Assembly: GCA_038380795.1 (NCBI GenBank)
Contig: CM076269.1
Location: forward strand, 930,001-994,000
DNA from: Pyrocephalus nanus
Taxonomy: Eukaryota > Chordata > Aves > Passeriformes > Tyrannidae
DNA length: 64,000 bases
Direction of reading: 5' to 3'
Shown: positions 51,826-62,269 of the stretch, piece by piece
Numbering within the stretch: the first letter of the stretch is position 1
Layout of the letters: each line of letters begins with the position of its first letter
Translations under genes and position numbers: made by a program
Notes under the pieces: generated by a model
The model's input: the letters and a program-made list of their open reading frames with translations, nothing else
What the model was told of the DNA's origin: nothing
Databases searched by the model: none

Positions 51826-54800
51826 ACATGAACTTTTTCCAAACAAAAAATTTAGGACTAGGAAAAACGATTCCTACTAAACCGCTATTTTAAATTAAAA
51901 AAGAAAGGTGGCAGCATGCAAAAATCCATCTTAGCATCTTATCATTCCTCCATAAAATGACATCCACTATAGGCCTTTGATTTGAAATGAATTATAAGTA
52001 TGTATTTACAAGTACTTTTAAATATCTGTTATTAATTTAACAACTCCCACGATCCATCTGCAATCTGCCTGCCACGGAGTGGATCTCAGACCGGGTCACA
52101 AGGCAGTTTTATCCTGTTCCTTTTCAAATCCTGCCCTGCCTACAAAGAGCAGTACCAGTTGGCCTTAGCAGCTTCAGAGTTTCGTGACAGTTTCTGCTAC
52201 AGCCACAGAAATGCACTTTATGAGCAAGCAACTAGAGCAATTTCCCCAGTCTGCTCTGCATCCTCTGCTTCCCCGTTCGTTTAATTTCTTTTTAAATGAA
52301 AAGGAAACAGGGGAGATTTGTCCCTGCTAAAGGACAGTGGAGCACCAAGGAGTCTGATTATTCTAGGATCTAACTGCCTGAGATGTGGGTCCTCTGCCAC
52401 TCACTTATGCTACTTGCTCACCAAATATTCCAGAAATAAGCTCATTTCTACCCTGAACTTCAGCACGTGGTAGGATCCCTCAAACCTGACGGTATGCAAA
52501 CAGAGGGGTTAATTATCACACAAGTGTGAAAGAGGAGAAGGATTTTCTAAAGGTCTAGTCTCTTTTCTTCAAAGCTTTAATTTTAACCATGCCAGTCTGA
52601 AGTTGACATAGAACCTAAATACATCTGAAAGGCTTTATTCTGGAATAATTGGGATATAATTTCAATCAGGGACTAAAAATTTAATAACTACTTTACAAAG
52701 GTAAAAGAAAAGCAGTGGAGTCATTAGTGTTCCAGTCAGGCTTCCTAGGAAAGCATTAAGTTTAAAATCTTTTGAGAACTGCTGAAAAGAAAGAAAAGGG
52801 TGAGGGAGAAAAGATTAAGCAGCAGCTCACTCTGAGAAAGAGGAGCTGATGCATCAGTGGACACTGGCACAGTGAGTGCCAGTATCTCAAATTCTCTGGA
52901 AGGGGAGCAGGGCACGTGATCTCGTGGCTTTGTGTTAAACTGGAAACCTCATCTTATTTTTCAATCTTCAGATTTCACAGTATTGATCTCATTAAGCTAC
53001 TGTTTTCACCTGGTAATTGCAGCAAATGGAGTTGCTGTGCAAAAGCTGTGGAGTAACGTTGCAAGTGAATGAGGAGTATTTAATAATTGCTGTGGAACTA
53101 CACTGAACTGTACATCCAAACTGAATTGAGTGGTCAAACGCAGTGGTGGCACAGCTGACTTAATAAAAACACGGCATTAGTCCTTAAAAGTAAACACTGT
53201 AAGATTTTAGGTAGCCATAGAGAAACTACTGTTGTTATTTACAAAGGTAAGGAAGAAAAGCTTTCCCTGTCACCAAACGCTCTTTTTTTTTTCCTATCAG
53301 TTAAAAAAAAAAGGAAAACCAGTGAATCTGCTAGTCCTTCAGGTGAGAATTTTCTATGCAGTCGCTGCCATCAAAATACAGCTGATGTGTTACTTTTATG
53401 CATCACATCAAGGACATGTGCTGAGCACCAAACAACAGTCTGCTTAGACAACAAAAAATTCTGATCACCAATGTAGTTATAAGTAAATGAGACACAAGAA
53501 CTTTTAATATTTCATAATAAATCTGCAACATTCTCCTATGCTTGCAATATAGCACAAATTGAGCAATTTTGGAAACGATTAAGCAAAACAAGAAACATCT
53601 TTTCTACTTAATGACAGGTTCTAAGAAAGAAAACTATGAAAGCAAACTTGCAAATTGCTATAAATGCCAGACAAAAATAGAAAGCTAAGAGTCAAATGAT
53701 CTTTGCCATTTGTTCAGAAAAAAAAAAAGAGAACAAAACATGAAAAACTCTCTGAGCACAGATAATCTGACCCAATGTCGCACATGTGATCACAACTTCC
53801 TTTTAATGTTGAATAAAGCATAAGAGTAGAAGATGGGGGATGTTCAAAAATACTCTCTGCTTTCATAACCTTACAGTTGACTAACTGAAAGGGGAGGACT
53901 GAAATTTCAGCTTTCCAGTAACAGTCTGGTGTCACTTCAAGCAAGGTTGTGCCTCTGCATTTGTCTCTGACTACCTTAATCTGTGTATTTGCAGCGAACA
54001 TAAGGAAGACTTTGATCAAAACACAACATGCATTTTACACAACAAGGAAGTCTACAGAGAGGCACTACATTTACAAAGGCAATTGAAGGTGGTTTCAAAG
54101 GGAGTTGACAGATTAGAGGATGATGACACTGCTGCTGCAGTCTCAATGGAAATCTGGCTTGATCTAATTAACAACTACCAACTAGAACCACAAGAAGATA
54201 ATTCAAACATGATTTTAAAGAAGTTATATTACCTTTTTACTAGTGTAGCAATGGAGCCTTTCCCTACTGATCACAGAACAAGTCACAGGTTCAACACTGA
54301 AGAAGAATAAAAGGCCTGATATCCTGAATTTACCTCCAGCATTTGAAACTGAAGTCTCAAATCTCAAATATTTGACTACAGAAATACAAAACATCCACAT
54401 ATTCACACAAAAATAATAAAAAATTGTAAGAGTCCCACTCATGACAACTTGAGTGAACTGGTAAACTGAAATAGAAGATATTTCAAGAGGTGACTCTACA
54501 TTATTGAGTGTTCTGAGGTGCAAACAGAACAGAGGAAATGCAGCACAGCACGCAGGACAACTGGCATGTTTCCTCTGACACATCCGTGTACATGCACCAG
54601 GAAGCTCCCAGGTTATTCCCATCTCCTTTTTGTTCAGATTCCTCACCCTAGGAAAAAAATGCACTGGGAGGAAAACCTGCCAGCAGTGCTGCCCTTCCCC
54701 AGGCTGGCAGTTTGAGCCAGCAGCAGTGCCAGTGATGATCTGTGCTGATGTTCCCACAGCTGTCAGCACGAGTGACTGCTGCCTGCACACGGCCTGCAGC

Positions 54801-54861
54801 ACAGCACTCGCTGTGGATCTGAGCTCTGATGCACCTTTGGTACTAAAAATACTTTTACTGG

Positions 54862-54964
54862 AACCCGGGGACATGATTTAGAGGTGGACCTGGCAGTGCT
54901 AGGCTAATGGTTGGGTTCGATGATCTGGAAAGTCTTTCCCCCCCTAAATGATTCTGTGATTCTG
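54862..54964 (+). mobile_element. CR1 LINE 3' end
   Basis: The sequence ggggacatgatttagaggtgg, acctggcagtgctaggctaa, tggttgggttcgatgatctg and attctgtgattctg is the characteristic 3' terminal region of avian CR1 non-LTR retrotransposons, ending in the short attctgtg-type repeats rather than poly-A. Only about 100 bases remain, as is usual for 5'-truncated CR1 copies. It is the best single clue that the DNA is avian. Orientation is opposite to ADGRL2. Confidence 0.88.
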
Positions 54965-55401
54965 CTGGTTCTTCTGTCTCCTCTGAATGACAACTGCTGT
55001 CACCAAGGGAATGTAACTTGTGCTTATCTGCACGTGTGTGCTTATGCACACATGTACAATGACATACAATCATCCTGGCATGTACTCATTCTGGCATTTG
55101 CCACTGGTTGCATTTTTTGGGTGGGAGCTACAGCAGTGATTTACTTCATTTACTGAAAAATGCAGCAGCCATCTGGTAACATTCTGAGGGTTGTCTGACC
55201 AGCTGAGAGACACGGAGATAGGGAACCTCCAAATAAGTGAATTGGTTTATTCTCCTTGCAGTTATCTTCCTGCTTTTTAACCTCTGCTCACAGAACGAGG
55301 GGGAAAAACCCCTTCTTATTGCAACTGGTAGTTTTTTTTCCTTTTAATATTATTAGATAGAAATAATACTACTAGTATAATAGCAAAGTGGCAACTACAA
55401 C

Positions 55402-55460
55402 TCAACCCTTCCTTCAGTTATACAGTATATATCAACCCTTCAGCAGTTATACAGTATATA
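55402..55460. repeat. Imperfect tandem duplication of about 30 bp
   Basis: Two adjacent copies (55402-55431 and 55432-55460) share tcaacccttc at the start and cagttatacagtatata at the end, differing by one base in length and few substitutions. They lie 64-122 bases inside the intron after the first lectin exon. Confidence 0.88.
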
Positions 55461-55523
55461 ACTCTCTCTATTAATTCAGGCATTTTTCCTCTCTGGTCCT
55501 CAGCACGTTCTGTGTGTTTTTAC

Positions 55524-55737
55524 CTTTGTGTCATGATTTTGTAGGCGTCTGGAAGGAAGCATTCGGTGTTCTCCATCTGGAAAGGGTCAGCGTCACAGAT
55601 CTTGTCGTCTGTCCGCCCGTAGTTGGCACTCTCTATCATGATGACGTCGCTGCCCGGGCAGCGCAGGTCGATGGAGTAACCTTCGCAGGAGAGCTCCCTC
55701 CTCACCAGACCGAACGGCAGCGCTGCTCGGCTGAAAC
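55524..55737 (-). CDS. ADGRL2: ADGRL2 lectin-domain exon 1 (SUEL/Gal-lectin N-terminal part)
   Basis: 214-nt exon that enters with two bases of a Gly codon and leaves with two bases of an Arg codon. It encodes about 70 residues starting [19 protein letters not shown] and ending with DAYKIMTQ. This is the start of the mature protein just after the signal peptide and the first two thirds of the rhamnose/galactose-binding-type lectin domain. Cysteines in RELSCEG, DLRCPG, DKICDAD and NTECFLP are the expected domain cysteines. The acceptor reads ccccttcag and the donor gtaaaaac. In the family this domain contributes to teneurin binding. The signal-peptide exon that must precede it was not found in the remaining 8.2 kb upstream. 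Confidence 0.96.
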
Positions 55738-57700
55738 CTGAAGGGGAACAAAGAGGGGGAAATGGGATTGAAGCTGAGGGGTAAATGGCACTGGGCTGCT
55801 CCTCTGCTGTCACAGAAGCACCAACTCCATCGGGGTGCTAAGGGCAGTGCACCGTCACACGGTTTGACCTGGTGCCACGATAAGGGGAGCATCTTTGACA
55901 TGGAACTGTCACATCCCTACACCACTGCTGCTGTGTCCCCAACCTGGGAAAGGAGCAAATTCCTTGTCACTGCTTCTGATCCTGGCCCAGGCAGACAGTG
56001 GAGCCTGTCTGCATGACTACACTGCACGTTCCACTTCCCACCTCTTTTCTCTCCGCTGCTGTCTCCACTCCTTGGGCACAGCCAGACAGGCTGTGTCTGA
56101 AAGCAGCAGAGCAGGCAGGATTTGCAGAACTGATTTAAAAAAAAAAGAAAACAAAACAACCACACAAAAACCCTAAAGCCATAGTTCCAACTTCATTAGG
56201 CTTTCTTACTCTGTGTCTCACTCTCCCCAGAAAGAGTTAGTTACTTTTGCTTAGCTATTTTGTGATTTGATCCAATATACATGCTGAGACTTGACCTGGC
56301 TGAACTTCAGTGTCCCTCACTATGTCTTTCACATAAATTAAATCACATATAGATAAGATTTTGAACAAATATAGAAATGATTAGTACACAAATTGCAGAT
56401 GTGTACTGTAGAAAGTCTCCCCCTCCCAAAAACGATACATGTGTTTCACAGAATTCTCATTTTTGAAATGCTTTTTCTACATAAGAGAATTTCTAAAAAT
56501 AAGTAACCTCTCCAGTGAAGCACCATAAAATACTTTGGAAACCAAACAAGGTTCAGCTATTCATCCACATGTTTAGTCTTCTGCAGACATTTCTTTATGC
56601 AAAAAATTTATTACATCAGAAGAAAAACTATCTGTATACTACAGTTCCTTGTATACAGTTCCTGATGGATTATTATTAAACAGCGTTCCTGTTTCTTACA
56701 GATTTGTGTATATTACTGCCTTCTGGAAAACAAGCTGGGTAACATGGTAGTGTCAAAATCCTATTTCTTTAAAACAGTCATTCCTTCCTAAATTTTCACT
56801 AGAATTACAGATATTTCCTATTTTTTAAAAATGTCTTTATAATACAGTAGCACAAAGCCATTAATACTTCAGTGCTGTTGGAGACCAGTTGTGATAGCAC
56901 CAGAGAAATAGCTCCTGCTTATGGAAAGTTGGAGCTCTACAGTGTTTTGAAGGCAAAGAAAATAAACTTTTCTTTAAAAGTATGATGTGTTAGAAGAGGC
57001 AAGGAAGTAAGATCTAAAAAAAACCCACAAGACAGCTTGAGATAACCCTTTGATAGTAAATTTTCACACGAACCAGAGGCTGCCACTTTTTCTATTGAAT
57101 TAACGATCTGTGGATTAAAACTCCTACCGTGTGAAGATGATTATCTGTTGGGACTGCAAAAATATAAAGTTTTTTATAACCATCTTGCCAGTATCAGGAT
57201 GTGGCTGCTGGCAGCCAGAGCCAGTACCTCCAGTACCTGCACACCCCTGCCTTCCCCTTGCACCAGCACCAGCCTTTGTAAACTCGTGTAAGAACTTACA
57301 CAGAGGCTGGTGTCACCTGCAGGGGAACCAAGGCCAGAGCCCTGTGACCAGGTCTGCCTTTATTTAATGTTTTGTGGAACTGTACCCCCGTGAAAGCAGG
57401 CAGCAGGATCAGTGTCTGCTGATGAGGAAGGGAGCCACGCTGCAGGGAGGGCACCCAGTTCCACCTCCAGCTCGCTCCTGGCCATCAGTTCAGCTGCTGG
57501 CACCACGAGCAATAACAAACACGTTACTAGAGGCTTGCTGAAGTGCCACGAGCTGAAAGCTGGAAAGGGCTGAAACACGAATCCATCACATTAACACCCC
57601 ACACATTCCTCCCCAGCACCAAATTAATACAACGAAGACAAGAAGGCGCTCCTGGCTCAGCGAGGGCATGAAACGGGCACAGGGAGGGGCACATGAGAGC

Positions 57701-58252
57701 ACCCCACGGGAGCACACAGCACCCCACAGGAGCACACGGCACCCCACGGGAGCACACAGCACCCCACAGGAGCACACAGCACCCCACGGGAGCACACAGC
57801 ACCCCACGGGAGCACACAGCACCCCACGGGAGCACACAGCACCCCACGGGAGCACACAGCACCCCACAGGAGCACACAGCACCCTACAGGAGCACACAGC
57901 ACCCCACAGGAGCACAGCACCCCACAGGAGCACACAGCACCCTACGGGAGCACACAGCACCCCACGGGAGCACACAGCACCCCACAGAGCACACAGCACC
58001 CCACAGGAGCACACAGCACCCCACAGGAGCACACAGCACCCCACAGGAGCACACAGCACCCCACAGGAGCACACAGCACCCCACAGAGCACAGCACCCCA
58101 CAGGAGCACAGCACCCCACAGGAGCACACAGCACCCCACGGGAGCACACAGCACCCCACGGGAGCACACAGCACCCCACGGGAGCACACAGCACCCCACA
58201 GGAGCACACAGCACCCCACAGGAGCACACAGCACCCCACAGGAGCACACAGC
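57701..58252. repeat. 20-bp GC-rich minisatellite, 28 copies
   Basis: A tandem array with the unit ACCCCACAGGAGCACACAGC, or the same with ACGGG in place of ACAGG. Counting by eye gives 28 copies over 552 bases: 24 are full length and four are 17-19 bases through loss of an AC, a G or both. The unit has no stop codon in most frames, so long repetitive open frames appear on both strands (20 is not a multiple of 3, so each protein frame repeats every 60 bases). On the minus (transcript) strand each unit carries a GGGG run, and the ACGGG variant adds a second G/C-rich block. It is unlikely to be coding. Confidence 0.95.
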
Positions 58253-61200
58253 AGCTCCTCTGATTGATGACCACCGAGACAGCCACGGTGGGACCCAATG
58301 CAATGCTGCTGATCACTGCCATCCCTACATCCCCCACTCCTGTCAGCTCCAGTGCTGCCCACGGACGGCTCACCCCTCCAGCTGGCAGCGCTGGTGCACC
58401 ACAGCCTGGCAGGGAACCCTCTGCTCCCAAATTTCTTGGTTTCAGTCAGCAAGGAGGGGAGCAGCTCCTGCAGCTGCCCAAAGAGGTGTCTGCACCGGGG
58501 CAGGGCAGGGTGGACAGGGCACAGCCACAGTCCGTGCCACACCGAGCTCCCCGTGACCCTCACTGCGGGTCCTGCAGCTCCACTCCTGCCAGGGAACATC
58601 CTGAACTCGAACACAAGGCCTCTGCTACAAAGGAATCAGCTGCCTGCAAATCTTATTTCATCATCTGTGGCAACCACTATAAGGACTACGAATGTGTTTT
58701 ATCCTGCAATTTTTCCCCCTGCAGGCATCCGTGAGAAGTTCTGTATCAGAACTTCTGTATTAGAACAAACATAAAAAAATACTAGAGCGGGGTTAGATCA
58801 CTTCACAGGCAACAGAGGACACACCTGAGATTGCAATGGAGGTGTTACACTGCAAAAGCAGAAAGCAATAAAGCAAAACAATGCAGCGTGTGCGAGGTGG
58901 GAATGCTGCTCTAAGGAATCTCTAGGGCGCAGAAAGAATTTTAACGAAATAAAATAAATAAATTTAAAGTCCACTAGCAGAGCTGCTGCGATCTTTATGC
59001 TGAAGCTTTATTTGCAATTTTCTCCTATCACCAAAGAAAAAAATAAGTGTATCAACAAGCAAAGTGTAATTCAATCCATCTTGCAATCCTGACAATCGAA
59101 GAAAGAACTTGTGGGAGGCCCTGTGAGCGAAAAATCAATATTGCAGCTTTGTGCCGTGCAAATGTGAATACTGCCAAATAGCAGTGCTTAGGGTAAAATG
59201 AACTGTTTTGCTCCATTTTCTCCTCTCTGAACAAATGATTTTGAAACGACAGCTTCTTCTGGAGCTATAAAACGTCAAGCAATAACTCGCTGCGCTTCAG
59301 GCGAGCGATTGGAATAAATACCTCTTGGCAACAGGTGCGATGACTTAGGACTGAAATTCATTTACATTCAGGAGATAATTCCCGATAAACAGATGCACTG
59401 CCACGGGATGGAAGTCTGAGCAACCGCCATCTGAATGCCTCAGCACCCTCCCCGAGTTCCTCAGACGTGAGTGTGTGGCTCTGCAGTAATGGATGCTGTC
59501 ACCGGTACCTCTGTACTCTCAGGGCTGTATTTCCCAACCAGCTTGCCTTGCTGGACCTGAACAAACCCATTCCGTTTGGCAGCCGAAATCAACGTTCCCC
59601 CCACCCATCCTGCTGGTGGCCTGAAGGCAAAGCGTGCCCTGGATGGCACGGCTCCCGCTGTCTGCCACCCACCAACACGGCAAGGACCGCTCTGCTGCTG
59701 GGGCTGGGACCGGCAGCACACCCCAAACATTAACTCAGCACCATCTGCTGCCTCTGATTCACCCGCCTTTGTGTACATTCATCACCGTGGGATGCGACTG
59801 GGTTTTTTTAATTTTTTTTTTTTTTTTCAAAAATGGAAGGAGATTAATATCTAATGAGAAAAAGAGCATTGTTTCTGTCTTGCTGACCGTTCTGATTATA
59901 GGAAAGCTTCCTGGCAAACATATGTTTCCTGCACTTCGTATCTGCCTACAAATTGGTTGAGTGCAGGCTCTTTACTGGAGGAAGAAAATAAACTGCTTTT
60001 GCAAAATCTCATTTCCCAGGGAAAAAAAAGGTAGAGGGGATTTTTAGTGGTAATATACGTTCTTTAATGCTTTATTGATCAATGCATGTAGAAGACCAAA
60101 ACGAAAGTAAACAGCACAAACAAAAATCTTTCCTCTGATACTTTAGTATATAAAATAAAAAATACAAGTTATATGAAAGGGCTGCAACTCAGAATCATGT
60201 TTCAGAAATATGGCAAATTCACTTTTGGCTAAAAATTTTTTACTCAAGTTTGCAATGCCTTATTTACCATTCTACTGCTTTGGTTCCTCTAGAAAAACTA
60301 TTTGTCTTTACAAAGATAACCTAAATTTGTCAAAGTGCAAAGAAAAGTTAATAATTCACAGCATCCTGCCCACTTGCATACCACCTTTCTGAGCTGTCAA
60401 TAATAAGAGAGTGTGCTAAGTTTGGCAGATAAAAGCAAAAAGGCACCACCACATTTGAATGTTCACCCCATACAGAGGGAAAACAGTGGAATGTAAACAG
60501 GCTAACATCAGCACTCGACATCAGAAGCAAGGAACCTTTGATTAAAACTTAAAGCATACAGAAAGTCAACATGGAGATACCAAATTATTTCAAAAATGCA
60601 GATGCTTGAAAAACTGAGAATCCAAAACAACATCTCTGCAGAAATAAATATATATGTCTCTGCGAGCGAGGAAATGTTGCTGCTTGTGTTATTTGGCTGC
60701 AGCAGAAAGGTCTTTTGAAAAGAGCACATCTTTCCAAACAGAATGTTTACAGTTGTCTCTTTCACAATCTCTTTTATTTTACCATATCATGCAACCTGAT
60801 GATTTAAGCTCTGCACAAGACGAAGCGATGTGTCCTGGGCAGCATTTCAATAATATATATTTAACAAAGGCAAAGCCCCATGAAAACCGTGCTGGGGATT
60901 CTCTCCCTCTCCAGCAAAGCACACATGTGCACACACAGGAGGGTGCAGGGGGACAGCTGAACACACTCTGCCACCTCAAAATCACCCAAATGCTCAACGT
61001 GGGCCCTGCAAAGCTTTTACAACTCCACAGACAATCCTCAGCATCCTGCAGGTTCTAAAGAATCCCATGAACTCTACCAAAGGAGACTTTTCTCCCCGTC
61101 TCTCAGCACTGTACATATTTCACACGGACAAGCATGTTATTTTGTTAAACAGCTTTTAAATTATCCAGCCCTGGTCAACAGATCACTACCAGCTACTACT

Positions 61201-62248
61201 ACAAGGACACAGGCAATTTTAAATGACAACTGTGCTTTCTCATTCTATCTTTGAAGGGGAAAAAAGCCATTGTGGCAAGCATGTCTATTAAAAGATCAGG
61301 CTGGCACAGTAAGAGCTGCTGACACTGCCCAGAGGTCTGGAGTTCACAGCTCCTCTGTCAGGGGAGCCCCAGCAGCCAGCCCGGCACACAGAACCCCTCT
61401 GTTCCTCGGGGTCACGCTGGGCAGGAAGCAATCACTGCAGAAATATTCTCCTCCAGCTGCACGCTCTGCCATCTCGTGTGCATGCCCATCCTGGGCAATT
61501 GAGATGCTGGAAGGAGGGGACGCCGAGAGGAGAGGGATTGTTTAGCCAGGGAAATGTAGTGAGAGACATCTTTCTTGTTAGTATCAAACTCATTCATAAA
61601 AACAGGATTAACTCAAAACAAAGTCCATGGAAGTGTCTCGTTACTTGAACTTTAACAAACAGGCACAGAGTCCAAAGGAAAACACTTGACCATTTAAATT
61701 ACGTGGAGGCAAAGCAACTTCTTCACTGAATAAATGAGCTGTGAGGGGTGATTCTTAACACAGGTTTCTACAATTCTGCTTCTCAGACATTTCATATTTT
61801 AATGACTTGACTAAAATCTGGAAGCCTCTCTCTTACAAACTAGAAATACGAATTTCTATCAATAAAAGCTTCTAAAAATATTAGGTATCTAAAGAAGGCT
61901 TTTTAGAAATATTTTTCACATTTTATTTGAACAATTTAGTCTTTTGAAAAATTAAAACTGTAAAAATCTTTGTCAAATTTTAATGTTTTTCGAGATTCAG
62001 TGCGAGCAGCAGAATTACATCTGCAAGTCATTTTCTGTAATTATATACTTAATATTCAGTATCCATAAACATAAAGTACGTATGCCTGCTTAATGAAATT
62101 CAGGAGAGAAGCCAGAGTTACACACCCTCTGACTCACACCAGGATGGGTCCTGCCTTCCAGGTTCACTGAAACTTATTACAATCTTCCTTCTGTGTTTCC
62201 CAGTCTCCATGCAATTCTCAAAAATAACCCTATGAGGCTCTCTTCAGC

Positions 62249-62269
62249 AAAAAAAAAAAAAAAAAAAAA
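62249..62269. repeat. A21 homopolymer
   Basis: Twenty-one A on the plus strand. No adjacent retroposon body was recognised. Confidence 0.9.

Larger units (their letters stand above)
36794..55523 (-). other. ADGRL2 intron inside the lectin domain (18.7 kb)
   Basis: The longest complete intron in the window. It contains microsatellites (37593-37618, 40174-40216, 46681-46717, 51795-51825), a G16 run (42256-42271), a CR1 tail (54862-54964) and an imperfect tandem duplication close to the lectin exon (55402-55460). Stretches rich in ATTA-type motifs, such as about 47350-48500 and 44200-45300, look like possible conserved non-coding sequence, but this cannot be shown without alignment. No exon or RNA gene was recognised. 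Confidence 0.65.
1688..55737 (-). other. ADGRL2: ADGRL2 gene body, partial (16 internal coding exons)
   Basis: Adhesion G-protein-coupled receptor L2 (latrophilin-2). The family sits in the plasma membrane, mostly of neurons, with a large extracellular part that binds teneurins and FLRT proteins and a seven-helix part activated by a tethered agonist released at the GPS. The window shows, in order, lectin, olfactomedin, Ser/Thr/Pro stalk, HormR, GAIN/GPS and TM1-TM5. All fifteen internal junctions keep phase and use GT/AG. Peptides such as [29 protein letters not shown] and [13 protein letters not shown] match ADGRL2 as I recall it, better than ADGRL1 or ADGRL3. The signal-peptide exon is upstream of 64000; TM6-TM7 and the tail are before base 1. 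No frameshift or internal stop was seen in any exon. Confidence 0.96.

Noticed and set aside
54224..54874. A 216-codon minus-strand open frame beside the CR1 tail
   Set aside because: The peptide has no recognisable domain or repeat-element protein motif, and no splice sites would link it to ADGRL2. Chance is the simplest reading.
57586..58614. A 342-codon minus-strand frame of Cys/Val/Gly repeats, and plus-strand frames of 199 and 287 codons of His/Thr/Pro repeats
   Set aside because: They are one 20-bp minisatellite translated in several frames on both strands. No start context, splice logic or known domain supports coding.
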